The notes: a model not told the origin generated them from the sequence alone. Positions 7,537-14,724 are shown, counted from the first letter of the stretch. The stretch is DNA of 19,748 bases from an uncultured Chitinophaga sp. (GCF_937874145.1 NZ_CALNBI010000097.1:1-19748); one strand, 5' to 3'. Program-made: numbers and translations.

Positions 7537-7983
7537 ATGAAACCCATCTGGTTCTCGCTGGATATTTCCCTGGATCAATTGAACGAAAATGGCCGCAAAA
7601 CCATGGGCGAGTGGGTAGGCATGGAGTTTACCGAGATCGGGCCCGATTACCTGCGGGCCATGATGCCGGTGGATCACCGTACGATTCAGCCCTATGGATT
7701 GTTGCACGGCGGCGCGTCGGCTGCATTGGCGGAAACCGTTGGCAGCGTAGCTTCCGCGCTCATCATCGATCCCGAAAAGCAGATTTGCGTAGGGCAGGAA
7801 ATCAATGCCAATCACCTCCGCGGCGTTAGGGAAGGATATGTGCATGCCATCGCGAAGCCCCTGCATATCGGCTCGAGCTCGCATGTGTGGGATATCCGCA
7901 TCACCGACGATCAGCATAAACTGATTTGCGTAAGCCGGCTCACGGTGGCCGTACTGGCTAAAAAAGAGAAGAAGGCGGAATAG
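7537..7983 (+). CDS. Hotdog-fold acyl-CoA thioesterase (PaaI/YdiI-MenI type)
   Basis: A 148-residue cytoplasmic hotdog thioesterase. The active-site helix reads QPYGLLHGGASAALAETVGS. Gln51, His57 and Glu66 keep the spacing of the catalytic Gln/His/Glu set of E. coli YdiI (MenI), which hydrolyses 1,4-dihydroxy-2-naphthoyl-CoA in menaquinone synthesis. The later segment VGQEINANHLRGVREGYVHAIAKPLHIGSSSHVW is also typical. Bacteroidota make menaquinone, so a MenI role is plausible, but no men gene is nearby and PaaI-like phenylacetyl-CoA or general thioesterase activity is equally possible. The ATG at 7537 is preferred to a TTG at 7531. It is the last gene of its operon, and its stop is one base from the stop of the convergent methyltransferase. 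Confidence 0.88.
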   Translation: MKPIWFSLDISLDQLNENGRKTMGEWVGMEFTEIGPDYLRAMMPVDHRTIQPYGLLHGGASAALAETVGSVASALIIDPEKQICVGQEINANHLRGVREGYVHAIAKPLHIGSSSHVWDIRITDDQHKLICVSRLTVAVLAKKEKKAE

Positions 7984-7984
7984 G

Positions 7985-8704
7985 TTACTTTTCCGCCAGC
8001 AGGTATTGCATTCTCGCGATCACATCGTGCTGCATGACGCGAAACCCCGCGCCAGTTAGCATTTCTTTCACAAAATCCGCTCCCATCCGCAGTTTCCGGT
8101 AACTGCTCACTTTCTGAATCCATTCCCCGTTGGATTTCTCCAGCAACTGGTCGTACACCCGCACAGATCCCGGCGCATATTCCAGGAAGCAGGTGTGGAT
8201 CCGGTTATCGTCTGCCTTAATCGGGATGAATCGCTGCTCGCCGAACAATTCTTCCGTCAGATCCCGGAACGACAAAGCCAGCCTGCCGCCTGCGGGTAAC
8301 AGCGCAAACCATTGCCCGATAAGGGTTTTGACCGTTTCTACGCTTTCCAGGTGCGTCAGGGTGTCGCCCATGCAGGTGATCAGTTCGGCTTCCGTGGCGT
8401 ATTGCGGAACGTCTTTCAGGTTTGCGAGCACGGTGCGGATGGGCAGGTTTTTCGCACGGGCATTCAGTTCGGAAAGCAGGTGCTGGTTGAAGTCCACCGC
8501 AAACACGGTAAACCCCAACTTCGCCAGGGACACGGATTGCAATCCGTGCCCGGCCCCCAGGTCGATGGCTGTCTTATTGCCGCGCGGAAGCACCCCGCGG
8601 GAGGCAAACCAGTCCTGCTGCTCCTGCTGCTTCGTCTCAAAATTGCCCGACATCCAGGCGTAGAAGGCGGCGAGGTGGTTTTCGTAATGGGATTGAACGC
8701 TCAT
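7985..8704 (-). CDS. Class I SAM-dependent methyltransferase, substrate unknown
   Basis: A 239-residue soluble methyltransferase. The SAM-binding strand-loop is AIDLGAGHGLQS (46-57), followed by Asp71 at the end of strand two (VFAVDFN), LITCMGDTLTHL at strand four (108-119), and LLPAGGRLALSFRD (135-148) after helix D. The C-terminal ~90 residues form a mixed region (HTCFLEYAPGSVRVYDQLLEK) that should set substrate specificity. The substrate cannot be deduced. It starts 3 bases after the NUDIX gene stop, so both belong to one minus-strand transcript. Its stop is one base from the stop of the plus-strand thioesterase gene, with no terminator between. Confidence 0.88.
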   Translation of the reverse strand: MSVQSHYENHLAAFYAWMSGNFETKQQEQQDWFASRGVLPRGNKTAIDLGAGHGLQSVSLAKLGFTVFAVDFNQHLLSELNARAKNLPIRTVLANLKDVPQYATEAELITCMGDTLTHLESVETVKTLIGQWFALLPAGGRLALSFRDLTEELFGEQRFIPIKADDNRIHTCFLEYAPGSVRVYDQLLEKSNGEWIQKVSSYRKLRMGADFVKEMLTGAGFRVMQHDVIARMQYLLAEK

Positions 8705-8707
8705 AAG

Positions 8708-9340
8708 TTATGTATGTGCGGCGTATCCGGCCTTGGTGAGCACGTCCACGATGTTTTGATAAGAATACGGCATATACCGGGCGATGTGCTCGGGCTTGAT
8801 CCACTGGATGTCCATAATGTCTTCTTCGATCTGGGGGATGGTGAGCTCGTTGCCGAAGAAGTGCATGCGGTACCAGTAGCTATGCTTGAGAATGTTTTTG
8901 CCTTTGAGGCTGTAGTAATGGAAGGTTTCGGTGATGAGGCGCCCGAGGGTTACGTTTTTCAGGCCGGTTTCTTCCTGGACTTCGCGAAGTGCGCAGGCTT
9001 CGAGGGTTTCGCCGTCGTCCTGCTTGCCTTTGGGAAGGTCCCATTTGCCGCGGCGGAACATGAGCAGGATGTCTCCCGCTTCGTTGGTGACCAGTCCGCC
9101 GGCTGCAACGAGTACGGTGAAGTGGCTTTTCACCTGTTCCAGGAGTGTTTCCGGTTCGCCGCTGCGGATAACCACGGCCGGGAGCTGGTTCTTTTCCAGC
9201 AGTGCGATGGTTTGGGCCACTTCGGCGGCGGAAGGGTTGAACAGGGTGGTGGCGCCGGTAAATTCCGGCTGGAGGGAAGTTTGAAGGCCGGCAATGATGA
9301 GCGGGCGTTCATTAATATATATATGAATCGGTGTTTCCAT
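8708..9340 (-). CDS. NUDIX hydrolase with N-terminal extension
   Basis: A 210-residue NUDIX pyrophosphohydrolase. The NUDIX box fits GX5EX7REUXEEXGU exactly at residues 105-127: Gly105, Glu111, Arg119-Glu120, Glu123-Glu124, Gly126. It is preceded by FRRGKWDLPKGK, a pattern found in diadenosine polyphosphate and MutT-like members. About 75 residues precede the NUDIX fold (which starts near HFTVLVAAGGLV) and appear to form a separate small domain, with a strand-like N-terminus IHIYINERPLII. The ATG at 9340 is used; an in-frame ATG at 9370 would run through the promoter box. It diverges from pyrE across 47 bases. Neighbouring pyrE suggests nucleotide metabolism, but the substrate is unproven. 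Confidence 0.92.
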   Translation of the reverse strand: METPIHIYINERPLIIAGLQTSLQPEFTGATTLFNPSAAEVAQTIALLEKNQLPAVVIRSGEPETLLEQVKSHFTVLVAAGGLVTNEAGDILLMFRRGKWDLPKGKQDDGETLEACALREVQEETGLKNVTLGRLITETFHYYSLKGKNILKHSYWYRMHFFGNELTIPQIEEDIMDIQWIKPEHIARYMPYSYQNIVDVLTKAGYAAHT

Positions 9341-9344
9341 GCCG

Positions 9345-9352
9345 CAAAAATA
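9345..9352 (-). promoter_or_regulatory. -7 promoter box of the NUDIX gene, 4 bases from the start codon
   Basis: On the minus strand this reads TATTTTTG, a full match. Only CGGC separates it from the ATG at 9340, so transcription should begin at or next to the start codon. No -33 TTG is visible at the usual distance. Confidence 0.6.
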
Positions 9353-9372
9353 ATCCTTTGCATTATTCATCG

Positions 9373-9380
9373 TACTTTTG
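9373..9380 (+). promoter_or_regulatory. -7 promoter box of pyrE, 7 bases from the start codon
   Basis: TACTTTTG matches TAnnTTTG. The ATG of pyrE is at 9388, so the leader should be only a few bases. TTTG at 9357-9360 is too close to serve as a normal -33 element. Confidence 0.6.
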
Positions 9381-9387
9381 CGCCGTT

Positions 9388-10023
9388 ATGAGTAATGTCA
9401 GCGAAAAACAGGTAGCAGAGAAGCTGCTCCAGATTCAAGCCGTAAAACTGAGTCCTGCCCAGCCTTTTACCTGGGCTTCGGGCTGGAAGTCCCCGATTTA
9501 TTGCGACAACCGCAAGGTATTGTCTTATCCGTATGTGCGGGACTACATCAAATCCGAGCTTAGCAACATCGTGTTCGAGACCTGGCCGGAAGCTGCCGTG
9601 ATCGCGGGCGTAGCTACGGCGGGCATCCCGCATGGCGCGCTGGTAGCGGATCAGCTGAAACTGCCTTTCATTTATGTGCGTTCCAAGCCGAAAGAGCATG
9701 GAATGGGCAACCAGATCGAAGGGGTATTGCAGCCGGGTCAACCGGTGGTAGTGGTGGAAGACCTGATCTCCACCGGCAAAAGCAGCCTCGAGGCCGTACA
9801 GGCGATCCGCGCCGCAGGCGGGGAGGTGATCGGTATGGTGTCGATCTTTAATTATGGGTTCGACGTGGCGGTGAAAGCATTCGAATCGGCCGGCGTAACG
9901 TTCAAATCCCTGAGTAATTACAACGCCCTGATCGAGCTGGCGGTGGAAAAAGGCCAGGTTGGTCCGGACGAGCAGGCTACTTTACAAGCCTGGCGCACGG
10001 CTCCCGATGTATGGGGGAAGTAG
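9388..10023 (+). CDS. pyrE: Orotate phosphoribosyltransferase
   Basis: A pyrimidine biosynthesis enzyme: orotate plus PRPP gives orotidine 5'-phosphate. At 211 residues it is typical. The PRPP-binding motif VVVVEDLISTGKS lies at 120-132. FTWASGWKSPIYCDNR (27-42) is the orotate-side motif, ATAGIPHGA (76-84) the following loop, and YVRSKPKEHGMGNQIEG (96-112) the flexible catalytic loop with its lysines and histidine. The ATG at 9388 sits just after a full -7 box; a longer frame from 9331 would run into the NUDIX start region on the other strand. It is divergent from the NUDIX gene and followed after 54 bases by the HMA-domain gene. Confidence 0.97.
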   Translation: MSNVSEKQVAEKLLQIQAVKLSPAQPFTWASGWKSPIYCDNRKVLSYPYVRDYIKSELSNIVFETWPEAAVIAGVATAGIPHGALVADQLKLPFIYVRSKPKEHGMGNQIEGVLQPGQPVVVVEDLISTGKSSLEAVQAIRAAGGEVIGMVSIFNYGFDVAVKAFESAGVTFKSLSNYNALIELAVEKGQVGPDEQATLQAWRTAPDVWGK

Positions 10024-10077
10024 GCGATATATTGCGATGAAATCGTATATTGTGAGAGATTAAAAACAATTCATCCT

Positions 10078-10452
10078 ATGCGTATCATTAAAATGGTACT
10101 GGTACTGCTGCTGGCAGCAACCGGTTCGGCGATGGCCCAGGCGAAGAAAGGAACGCTGGCAACGGCAAAAATCAAGGTGCCGAGCGTTCAGTGCAATATG
10201 TGTAAAGACGCGATCCAGCGGTATTTTCTGAAAGAGGAAGGGGTTAAGTCCATGGTGGTGGACGTGAAGAAAAAGGAAGCAACGGTGAAATATTACACCG
10301 ACCGCACCAATATTGAGAATATCAAAACCGCCATTGCGAACGTAGGCTATGATGCGGATGACGTGACGGCCAATGAGGATTCTTACAACGACCTCCCCAA
10401 GTGCTGCAAGAAGCCGGAAGACGGCGGCGGCCCCGTTCAGAAGAAACAATAG
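10078..10452 (+). CDS. Secreted heavy-metal-associated (HMA) domain protein
   Basis: A 124-residue protein with a signal peptide (MRIIKMVLVLLLAATGSAMAQA, cleavage near Ala20-Gln21) and one HMA/MerP-like ferredoxin-fold domain. The metal-binding loop is VQCNMCKDAI with Cys39 and Cys42. The rest follows the fold: VVDVKKKEATVKYY (60-73) and a helix ending AIANVGYDADDV (86-96). The tail has a vicinal Cys109-Cys110 in LPKCCKKPEDGG, possibly a second soft-metal site. A periplasmic copper or mercury-type binding role is inferred; no ATPase or efflux gene is adjacent. Two near-copies of TATATTG (10028-10034 and 10046-10052, 18 bases apart) precede the start; the second is a weak promoter candidate. 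A terminator follows. Confidence 0.87.
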   Translation: MRIIKMVLVLLLAATGSAMAQAKKGTLATAKIKVPSVQCNMCKDAIQRYFLKEEGVKSMVVDVKKKEATVKYYTDRTNIENIKTAIANVGYDADDVTANEDSYNDLPKCCKKPEDGGGPVQKKQ

Positions 10453-10473
10453 TAAAACGACAGATAATTGTAG

Positions 10474-10503
10474 ACCGCTCCGGCTTGCCGGGGCGGTTTT
10501 TTT
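10474..10503 (+). terminator. Rho-independent terminator after the HMA gene
   Basis: A 10-bp stem, ACCGCTCCGG (10474-10483) with CCGGGGCGGT (10488-10497), contains one G-U pair and a CTTG loop. It is followed by a run of seven T (10497-10503). Confidence 0.92.
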
Positions 10504-11343
10504 ATGTCCGGGAATATGGGAATCGGGCGGTGGACAGAATGGTTTTACTTCCAATGCCTGGGGGAATTTCGTTTTGAATGATGGCTTTTTCGAATTTGGT
10601 GAGCTGGGGGAGCACTGCGAAAATGTGCAAATAGTACCAGCATGGGGGCCAAGTGAAGTGGGCGTTTTGGGCATTCACGAGAACTGGCGACGGAATTTTT
10701 GACGACCCATGACCGCCTATCTTTTGAAGGATTATTGCGTAAAAGATTCGATGTTGCGGAAACCCGCAGGTTTAGATGGCGTCTTTAGCGTCTCAGTGTG
10801 AAGGATGTTGAAAGGGCAGAAGAGCCAGAATTGGTGATTTCGTGGAGGTGGAAAATTGCGTTGTATTGCCCCCAGGACCCAGATTCCCTGAACCAAAATG
10901 GTGAATATGTGTGTGGCACAAATGCCCCTGTCGATCATATTCGGTGCAAAAAAAATGAACGGATTTAGCCAGTGAGTAAGGATGCTGAAAACAGGCAATC
11001 CGTGAAAAGTACAATTTTAAAACCCTGGGCTTTGATGCCACCAAAGGGGATTTTTAGATTTTCGAAGAAGGATCCGGATGATAAAATTGGCGAAGTATGC
11101 CTCCGGATTTTTGAGATTAACCCGCCAAATGTTGCGGGATTAAAACACATCGGCATCACGAAATCTCCCCGTCTTGCTGAAAAAAGGCCGGCAATGTGCC
11201 CCCTTTTATATACAGTTTTTGCGGATTTGAAATGGGGAAAAGGGGAATATTGGACGGAAATTTCCCGTCCGGATCCTGGTCGAAATTGTAAAACTGCTTA
11301 TCGTTCTGACAGAAATTCGCTGTTCCCATTAGCTGCGAAAACT
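10504..11343. other. Gene-free stretch of about 0.84 kb
   Basis: I find no supportable gene here. Open frames on both strands are short, lack recognisable motifs and mostly begin without a promoter box. The longest plus-strand frame (10972-11586) runs antisense through the LEA lipoprotein gene and looks random. Composition is lower in G+C than in flanking genes: sampled 60-base lines at 10861, 11041 and 11281 contain 29, 24 and 24 G/C. Two small inverted repeats are present: CCCGC/GCGGG around 11121-11138, and GGACGG (11252-11257) with CCGTCC (11265-11270). It could be a decayed gene or a non-coding RNA region; the sequence alone does not say. Confidence 0.6.
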
Positions 11344-11370
11344 AAAAAAGCCATCCCGAAAGATGGCTTT
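11344..11370 (-). terminator. Rho-independent terminator of the LEA lipoprotein gene
   Basis: On the minus strand the 9-bp stem AAAGCCATC/GATGGCTTT (11370-11362 with 11355-11347) has a 6-base loop. It is followed by a T run (complement of the six A at 11344-11349). It lies 38 bases past the stop of the minus-strand gene at 11409. Confidence 0.88.
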
Positions 11371-11408
11371 AATTATTGTAAGTTGCTCGGGGTTGATGAT
11401 AAGCCCGA

Positions 11409-11864
11409 TCAGAAAAAGTCGAATTTCTGTTTGGTTTCGCATCGGATCGGGAAGGGAACAAAGACCCCTTTTTTGCCGACTTTGCAATTTCCGGCGGCTT
11501 TGATGGTGACCTCTTTGTTCGCCAAAACGCCGAGCATATTCTTAAATACGTTCCCCATTTCGACTTGCAGCTTGACGGGAAAATAGAAAGTATCGCGGGC
11601 CGGGATATCGATCAGGGTGTCCTGGAAAGAGTGGCCGACTTTCGTATCATCCAAAAAAACGTCGAATTCGGCGTCTTTCAACCGGAGCGAAAAATTGTTC
11701 GGGTTGTAATAGGCGAGCTCGATTTTAACGGTGCTTTTTGAAAAACTCAAATTCTCCATATCAAAACTGGCGACCCGGACAAACTCGAGGTCTTTCATTT
11801 TTCCACATGCGCTGACCCCTCCCCAAATGACAAGGATCATAATATACCAGGTAACCTGCTTCAT
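11409..11864 (-). CDS. LEA type 2 (WHy-domain-like) lipoprotein
   Basis: A 151-residue predicted lipoprotein. The signal is MKQVTWYIMILVIWGGVSAC with Cys20 in a VSAC lipobox. The mature part matches the LEA type 2/water-stress beta-sandwich pattern: FDMENLSFSKSTVKIELAYYNPNNFSLRLKDAEFDVFLDD (spanning residues 34-73, with the key YNPN turn and LRLKDAEFDV strand), then a DTFYFPVKLQVEM segment. Bacterial members are periplasmic or outer-membrane lipoproteins of unclear function, sometimes linked to desiccation or envelope stress. It is a single-gene unit: a -7 box 23 bases upstream and a clear terminator downstream. GC content is lower than in neighbouring housekeeping genes. Confidence 0.85.
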   Translation of the reverse strand: MKQVTWYIMILVIWGGVSACGKMKDLEFVRVASFDMENLSFSKSTVKIELAYYNPNNFSLRLKDAEFDVFLDDTKVGHSFQDTLIDIPARDTFYFPVKLQVEMGNVFKNMLGVLANKEVTIKAAGNCKVGKKGVFVPFPIRCETKQKFDFF

Positions 11865-11887
11865 GAACGGCGTTTGAAAATTCGTTC

Positions 11888-11895
11888 CAAACCTA
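11888..11895 (-). promoter_or_regulatory. -7 promoter box of the LEA lipoprotein gene
   Basis: On the minus strand TAGGTTTG matches TAnnTTTG, 23 bases before the ATG at 11864. The -33 element is unclear. Confidence 0.5.
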
Positions 11896-12024
11896 CGACA
11901 AATCCTTCCAAAAATTAAGTTAAAAACGCGCCGGCGGGAAGGCTGGGAGCGGTCTTTCTATTTGAAATTTTACTTTAAGCGGAACGGGCCAAAAATCAGT
12001 CATTTTTTAGACTAATATCTTTAG

Positions 12025-12032
12025 TATTTTTG
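12025..12032 (+). promoter_or_regulatory. -7 promoter box upstream of wbqC, implying a leader of about 150 bases
   Basis: TATTTTTG is a full match. The 11865-12190 interval holds this box, the LEA gene promoter and a very AT-rich stretch. The predicted leader (about 12037-12190) contains a 7-bp inverted repeat, TGTTAAT (12105-12111) with ATTAACA (12128-12134), followed by AAAGCTTTTTATTT. I see no other box closer to the start. Confidence 0.5.
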
Positions 12033-12190
12033 TTGACTTTTAACATTTTACGTGAAATGGGCGATTGCTAATATTAATAGCATATTTATTTAAATTCTAT
12101 GACCTGTTAATCAAGAATTTAAAGTGCATTAACAAAAGCTTTTTATTTAATTGTAAGCGACCATTTTCTATTGATTCACACTACCGAAAA

Positions 12191-12835
12191 ATGAAAACGG
12201 ACAGTATGGCAGAACAAGGCACAAGCAGAATACTATTGATTGAAAGTCAATATTTTCCGAACATTAACTTTTATAAAACTTTAATTGAAAGCGAAAAAGT
12301 GCGTTTTGAGCGCATGGAGCACTACCAGAAGGTGAGTTTTCGGAATCGTTGCTACATCGCGGGGCCTAACGGGAAGATCCTTTTGAGCGTTCCGCTCGTG
12401 AAAGGAAAAAATCAGCGGACCGTGATGAAGGATGTCCGGATTTCGAACCAGGAACCCTGGCAGTCACTCCACTGGAAAACCCTCACTTCTGCCTACCGCC
12501 GTTCCCCGTGGTTCGAATATTTCGAACCGGAACTGGAAGCTTTATATGAAAAGGAATTTGAATATCTGCTCGACTGGAACATGGCCTGCTTCGAATTTGC
12601 CAACCGCGCCCTCGGCTTCGAACCCGTCGTGGAAATGACGGATACCTTTAATAAGGACTACAGTGCCGACCCCTCCATCCTGGATCTGCGCGATAAGATG
12701 CAGCCAGGCAAGGAGCCGGAAAACGCACCGGCTTACACCCAGGTTTTTGGGGAAAGGACCGGCTTTTTGCCGAACCTTAGCATCCTCGATCTGTTATTTT
12801 GTGAAGGGAAAAGGGGTTTGGAGATATTGAAATGA
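12191..12835 (+). CDS. WbqC family protein
   Basis: A 214-residue soluble protein of the WbqC-like family. Supporting segments are LLIESQYFPNINFYKTLIESEKVRFERMEHYQKVSFRNRCYIAGPNG (N-terminal; the ESQYFP and HYQK-FRNR landmarks), LLSVPLVKGKNQRTVMKDVRISN, and WKTLTSAYRRSPWFEYFEPELEALY, which carry the family's conserved P-V--G, W---H and Y--SP-F pattern. The family is found in polysaccharide loci and across Bacteroidota, and its biochemical role is unsettled. The start is either ATG 12191 or ATG 12206; the family homology begins just after 12206, so up to five N-terminal residues are uncertain. A longer frame from 12065 is rejected because its N-terminus is AT-driven low-complexity sequence. 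No terminator is seen after the stop. Confidence 0.85.
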   Translation: MKTDSMAEQGTSRILLIESQYFPNINFYKTLIESEKVRFERMEHYQKVSFRNRCYIAGPNGKILLSVPLVKGKNQRTVMKDVRISNQEPWQSLHWKTLTSAYRRSPWFEYFEPELEALYEKEFEYLLDWNMACFEFANRALGFEPVVEMTDTFNKDYSADPSILDLRDKMQPGKEPENAPAYTQVFGERTGFLPNLSILDLLFCEGKRGLEILK

Positions 12836-13133
12836 TAATGAGGCGATTGTAAAAGAATCGTCAACCCAGGCCCCAAAGTGTGGGAAACGCCCGGAGTAGC
12901 TCAAAATATGCTTTATATAAAGCGGTTTAATGGGTTGTCGGACAGCCAATTAGTGCGGTTGTCTTCCATTCATAAAAAAGAAAAAAATTTTTTGGAAATC
13001 CATTCGAACAAAATAGTAGATTTGCATCCAATTTTGCTGGGGAAACGACTTACGTAGGTGTATAAACCAGAAGTTTCCAGCTCATTTATACTGTATTAAT
13101 TTTTTGACCTTAGAAATTCATTCACAGAATTAA
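12836..13133 (+). promoter_or_regulatory. Intergenic region with promoter and structured leader of the arginine decarboxylase-like gene
   Basis: The promoter reads TTTG (12991-12994), 22 bases, then TAGATTTG (13017-13024), a good Bacteroidota promoter. Transcription should start near 13029-13031, leaving a leader of about 100 bases. The leader can fold with GCT-GG-GGAAAC (13036-13046) pairing to GTTTCCAGC (13073-13081) with a GG bulge; a smaller GGT/ACC pair lies inside the loop. No known riboswitch is recognised. The first 150 bases contain no gene or terminator that I can identify. Confidence 0.6.
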
Positions 13134-14534
13134 ATGAACAACACCTACACGGACCTGGTTAACCAGACTTTCGAGTTCCCGCAGGAGGGTTTCGAGGTGA
13201 AGGAGAACAACCTTATTTTTAACGGGTTGGATATCCGGGCGTTGATTGACAAGTACGGAACTCCCTTTAAGTTGACCTATCTCCCTAAAATCGGGATGCA
13301 GGTTAACAGGGCTAAAAAGATGTTCCAGGATGCGATTAAGAAGAACAAATATGATGGCAATTATTACTATTGCTATTGTACCAAAAGTTCCCACTTTTCG
13401 TTCATCATGGAAGAAACCCTCAAGCAAGGGGTGCACATCGAAACATCGTTCGCTTACGACATAGACATAATTAACAAGCTCTATGAACGTAAGAAGATCA
13501 CCAAGGAAACCAATGTGATCTGCAACGGGTATAAAACAAAAACTTATACCCGGGCCATCGCCAAGCTGATCAACAGCGGTTTCAAAAACGTGATCCCGGT
13601 GCTCGACAACAAGGAGGAACTGGAGGATTATTCCAAATTCGTGCGGACCAAAGATCCCGTTAAACTGGGTATCCGGATCGCGGCCGAGGAAGAGCCCACC
13701 TTTGATTTTTACACCTCCCGCCTCGGCATCGCCAAAAGCGACATCCTCGAATATTACGTGGACAAGCTGAAAGGAAATCCGAAGTTCGAACTGAAGATGC
13801 TCCACTTCTTTATGAACAAGGGCATCAAAGACGATATATTTTACTGGAGCCAGTTCAACAAGGTGTTGAACCTCTATTGCCAGCTGAAGAAGATCTGTCC
13901 GGAACTGGAGAGCATCAACCTCGGCGGCGGCTTCCCGATCAAGCACTCCCTCGGGTTCGACTACGATTATGCGTACATCGTAAACGAAATCGTAGCCAAC
14001 ATCAAGAGCGTGTGCAAAAAGAATAAAGTACCAGTGCCGGATATCTACACGGAGTTCGGTTCATTCACGGTAGGCGAGAGCGGGGCAGTGATTTATTCAG
14101 TGCTCGGCGAAAAGCAGCAGAACGACCGCGAAGCCTGGTACATGATCGACAGCTCTTTCATTACGACCCTCCCGGACACCTGGGGCATAGGCGAAAAGTT
14201 CCTCATGCTGCCCATTAACAAATGGGACCAGGAATACCAGGAAGTGCACCTCGGTGGGCTCACCTGCGACGGCTATGATTTCTACACTTCGGAAGAGCAC
14301 ATCAACGCCGTGTTCCTCCCGAAGCTCACCGGCGAACAGGAACCCTTGTATATCGGGTTCTTCCACACCGGTGCCTACCAGGATCAGCTGAGCGGTTACG
14401 GTGGTATCAAACACTGCCTCATCCCGTCGCCCAAGCACGTGGTCGTAGGCTATGACAAAAACGGACAATTAAAAGATTGGTTATACGCTAAGGAGCAAAC
14501 CTCCCAAAGCATGCTTAAAATTTTGGGTTATTAA
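13134..14534 (+). CDS. PLP-dependent arginine decarboxylase-like enzyme (Orn/DAP/Arg decarboxylase group 2, fold III)
   Basis: A 466-residue cytoplasmic fold-type III decarboxylase, the form usually annotated as arginine decarboxylase in Bacteroidota. It would convert arginine to agmatine for polyamine synthesis. Lys84 in YCTKSSH is the probable PLP Schiff-base lysine. HIETSFAYDI (101-110) is the following strand. The glycine-rich phosphate-binding motif is NLGGGFP (262-268). The usual EPGR motif is changed to EFGS (307-310). The catalytic Cys378-Asp379 in LTCDGYD and the HTGAYQ tyrosine (Tyr415) near the C-terminus are present. Classic SpeA enzymes are longer (about 630 residues), so substrate choice between arginine, ornithine and related amino acids is not certain. 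A good promoter with a long leader lies upstream and a strong terminator downstream, so it is monocistronic. Confidence 0.87.
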   Translation: MNNTYTDLVNQTFEFPQEGFEVKENNLIFNGLDIRALIDKYGTPFKLTYLPKIGMQVNRAKKMFQDAIKKNKYDGNYYYCYCTKSSHFSFIMEETLKQGVHIETSFAYDIDIINKLYERKKITKETNVICNGYKTKTYTRAIAKLINSGFKNVIPVLDNKEELEDYSKFVRTKDPVKLGIRIAAEEEPTFDFYTSRLGIAKSDILEYYVDKLKGNPKFELKMLHFFMNKGIKDDIFYWSQFNKVLNLYCQLKKICPELESINLGGGFPIKHSLGFDYDYAYIVNEIVANIKSVCKKNKVPVPDIYTEFGSFTVGESGAVIYSVLGEKQQNDREAWYMIDSSFITTLPDTWGIGEKFLMLPINKWDQEYQEVHLGGLTCDGYDFYTSEEHINAVFLPKLTGEQEPLYIGFFHTGAYQDQLSGYGGIKHCLIPSPKHVVVGYDKNGQLKDWLYAKEQTSQSMLKILGY

Positions 14535-14557
14535 AAATATGGGTTAGTAATCCACTT

Positions 14558-14594
14558 AAAAACCCCTCGGTTCTCCGAGGGGTTTCGCTTTTTT
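14558..14594 (+). terminator. Rho-independent terminator after the arginine decarboxylase-like gene
   Basis: A perfect 11-bp stem, AAACCCCTCGG (14560-14570) with CCGAGGGGTTT (14575-14585), has loop TTCT. It is followed by CGC and a T6 run. Confidence 0.93.
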
Positions 14595-14724
14595 AGCCCT
14601 CCCGGCAGAAATCCGACCGCTCGTCCATTTTATACCCGGCGTTGCCGGCCGGCCTTCGTAAATTAAGGTAGCTTTATCGCCGCTCTTTCCGCCTTTCGTT
14701 TAAACGGACAACGCCATAAAACAA

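Noticed and set aside
10972..11586. 204-residue plus-strand open frame
   Set aside because: It runs antisense through the LEA lipoprotein gene, crosses that gene's terminator, has no promoter box or recognisable domain, and its composition looks random.
12510..12528. GGTTCGAA-TAT-TTCGAACC palindrome inside wbqC
   Set aside because: It encodes WFEYFEP, a plausible family segment, and lies mid-gene; codon coincidence is the simpler explanation.
12840..13016. tRNA or other RNA gene in the intergenic stretch before the decarboxylase
   Set aside because: No cloverleaf, T-loop sequence or CCA-end pairing is visible; the A6-T6 stretch near 12981-12993 is just part of the promoter region.
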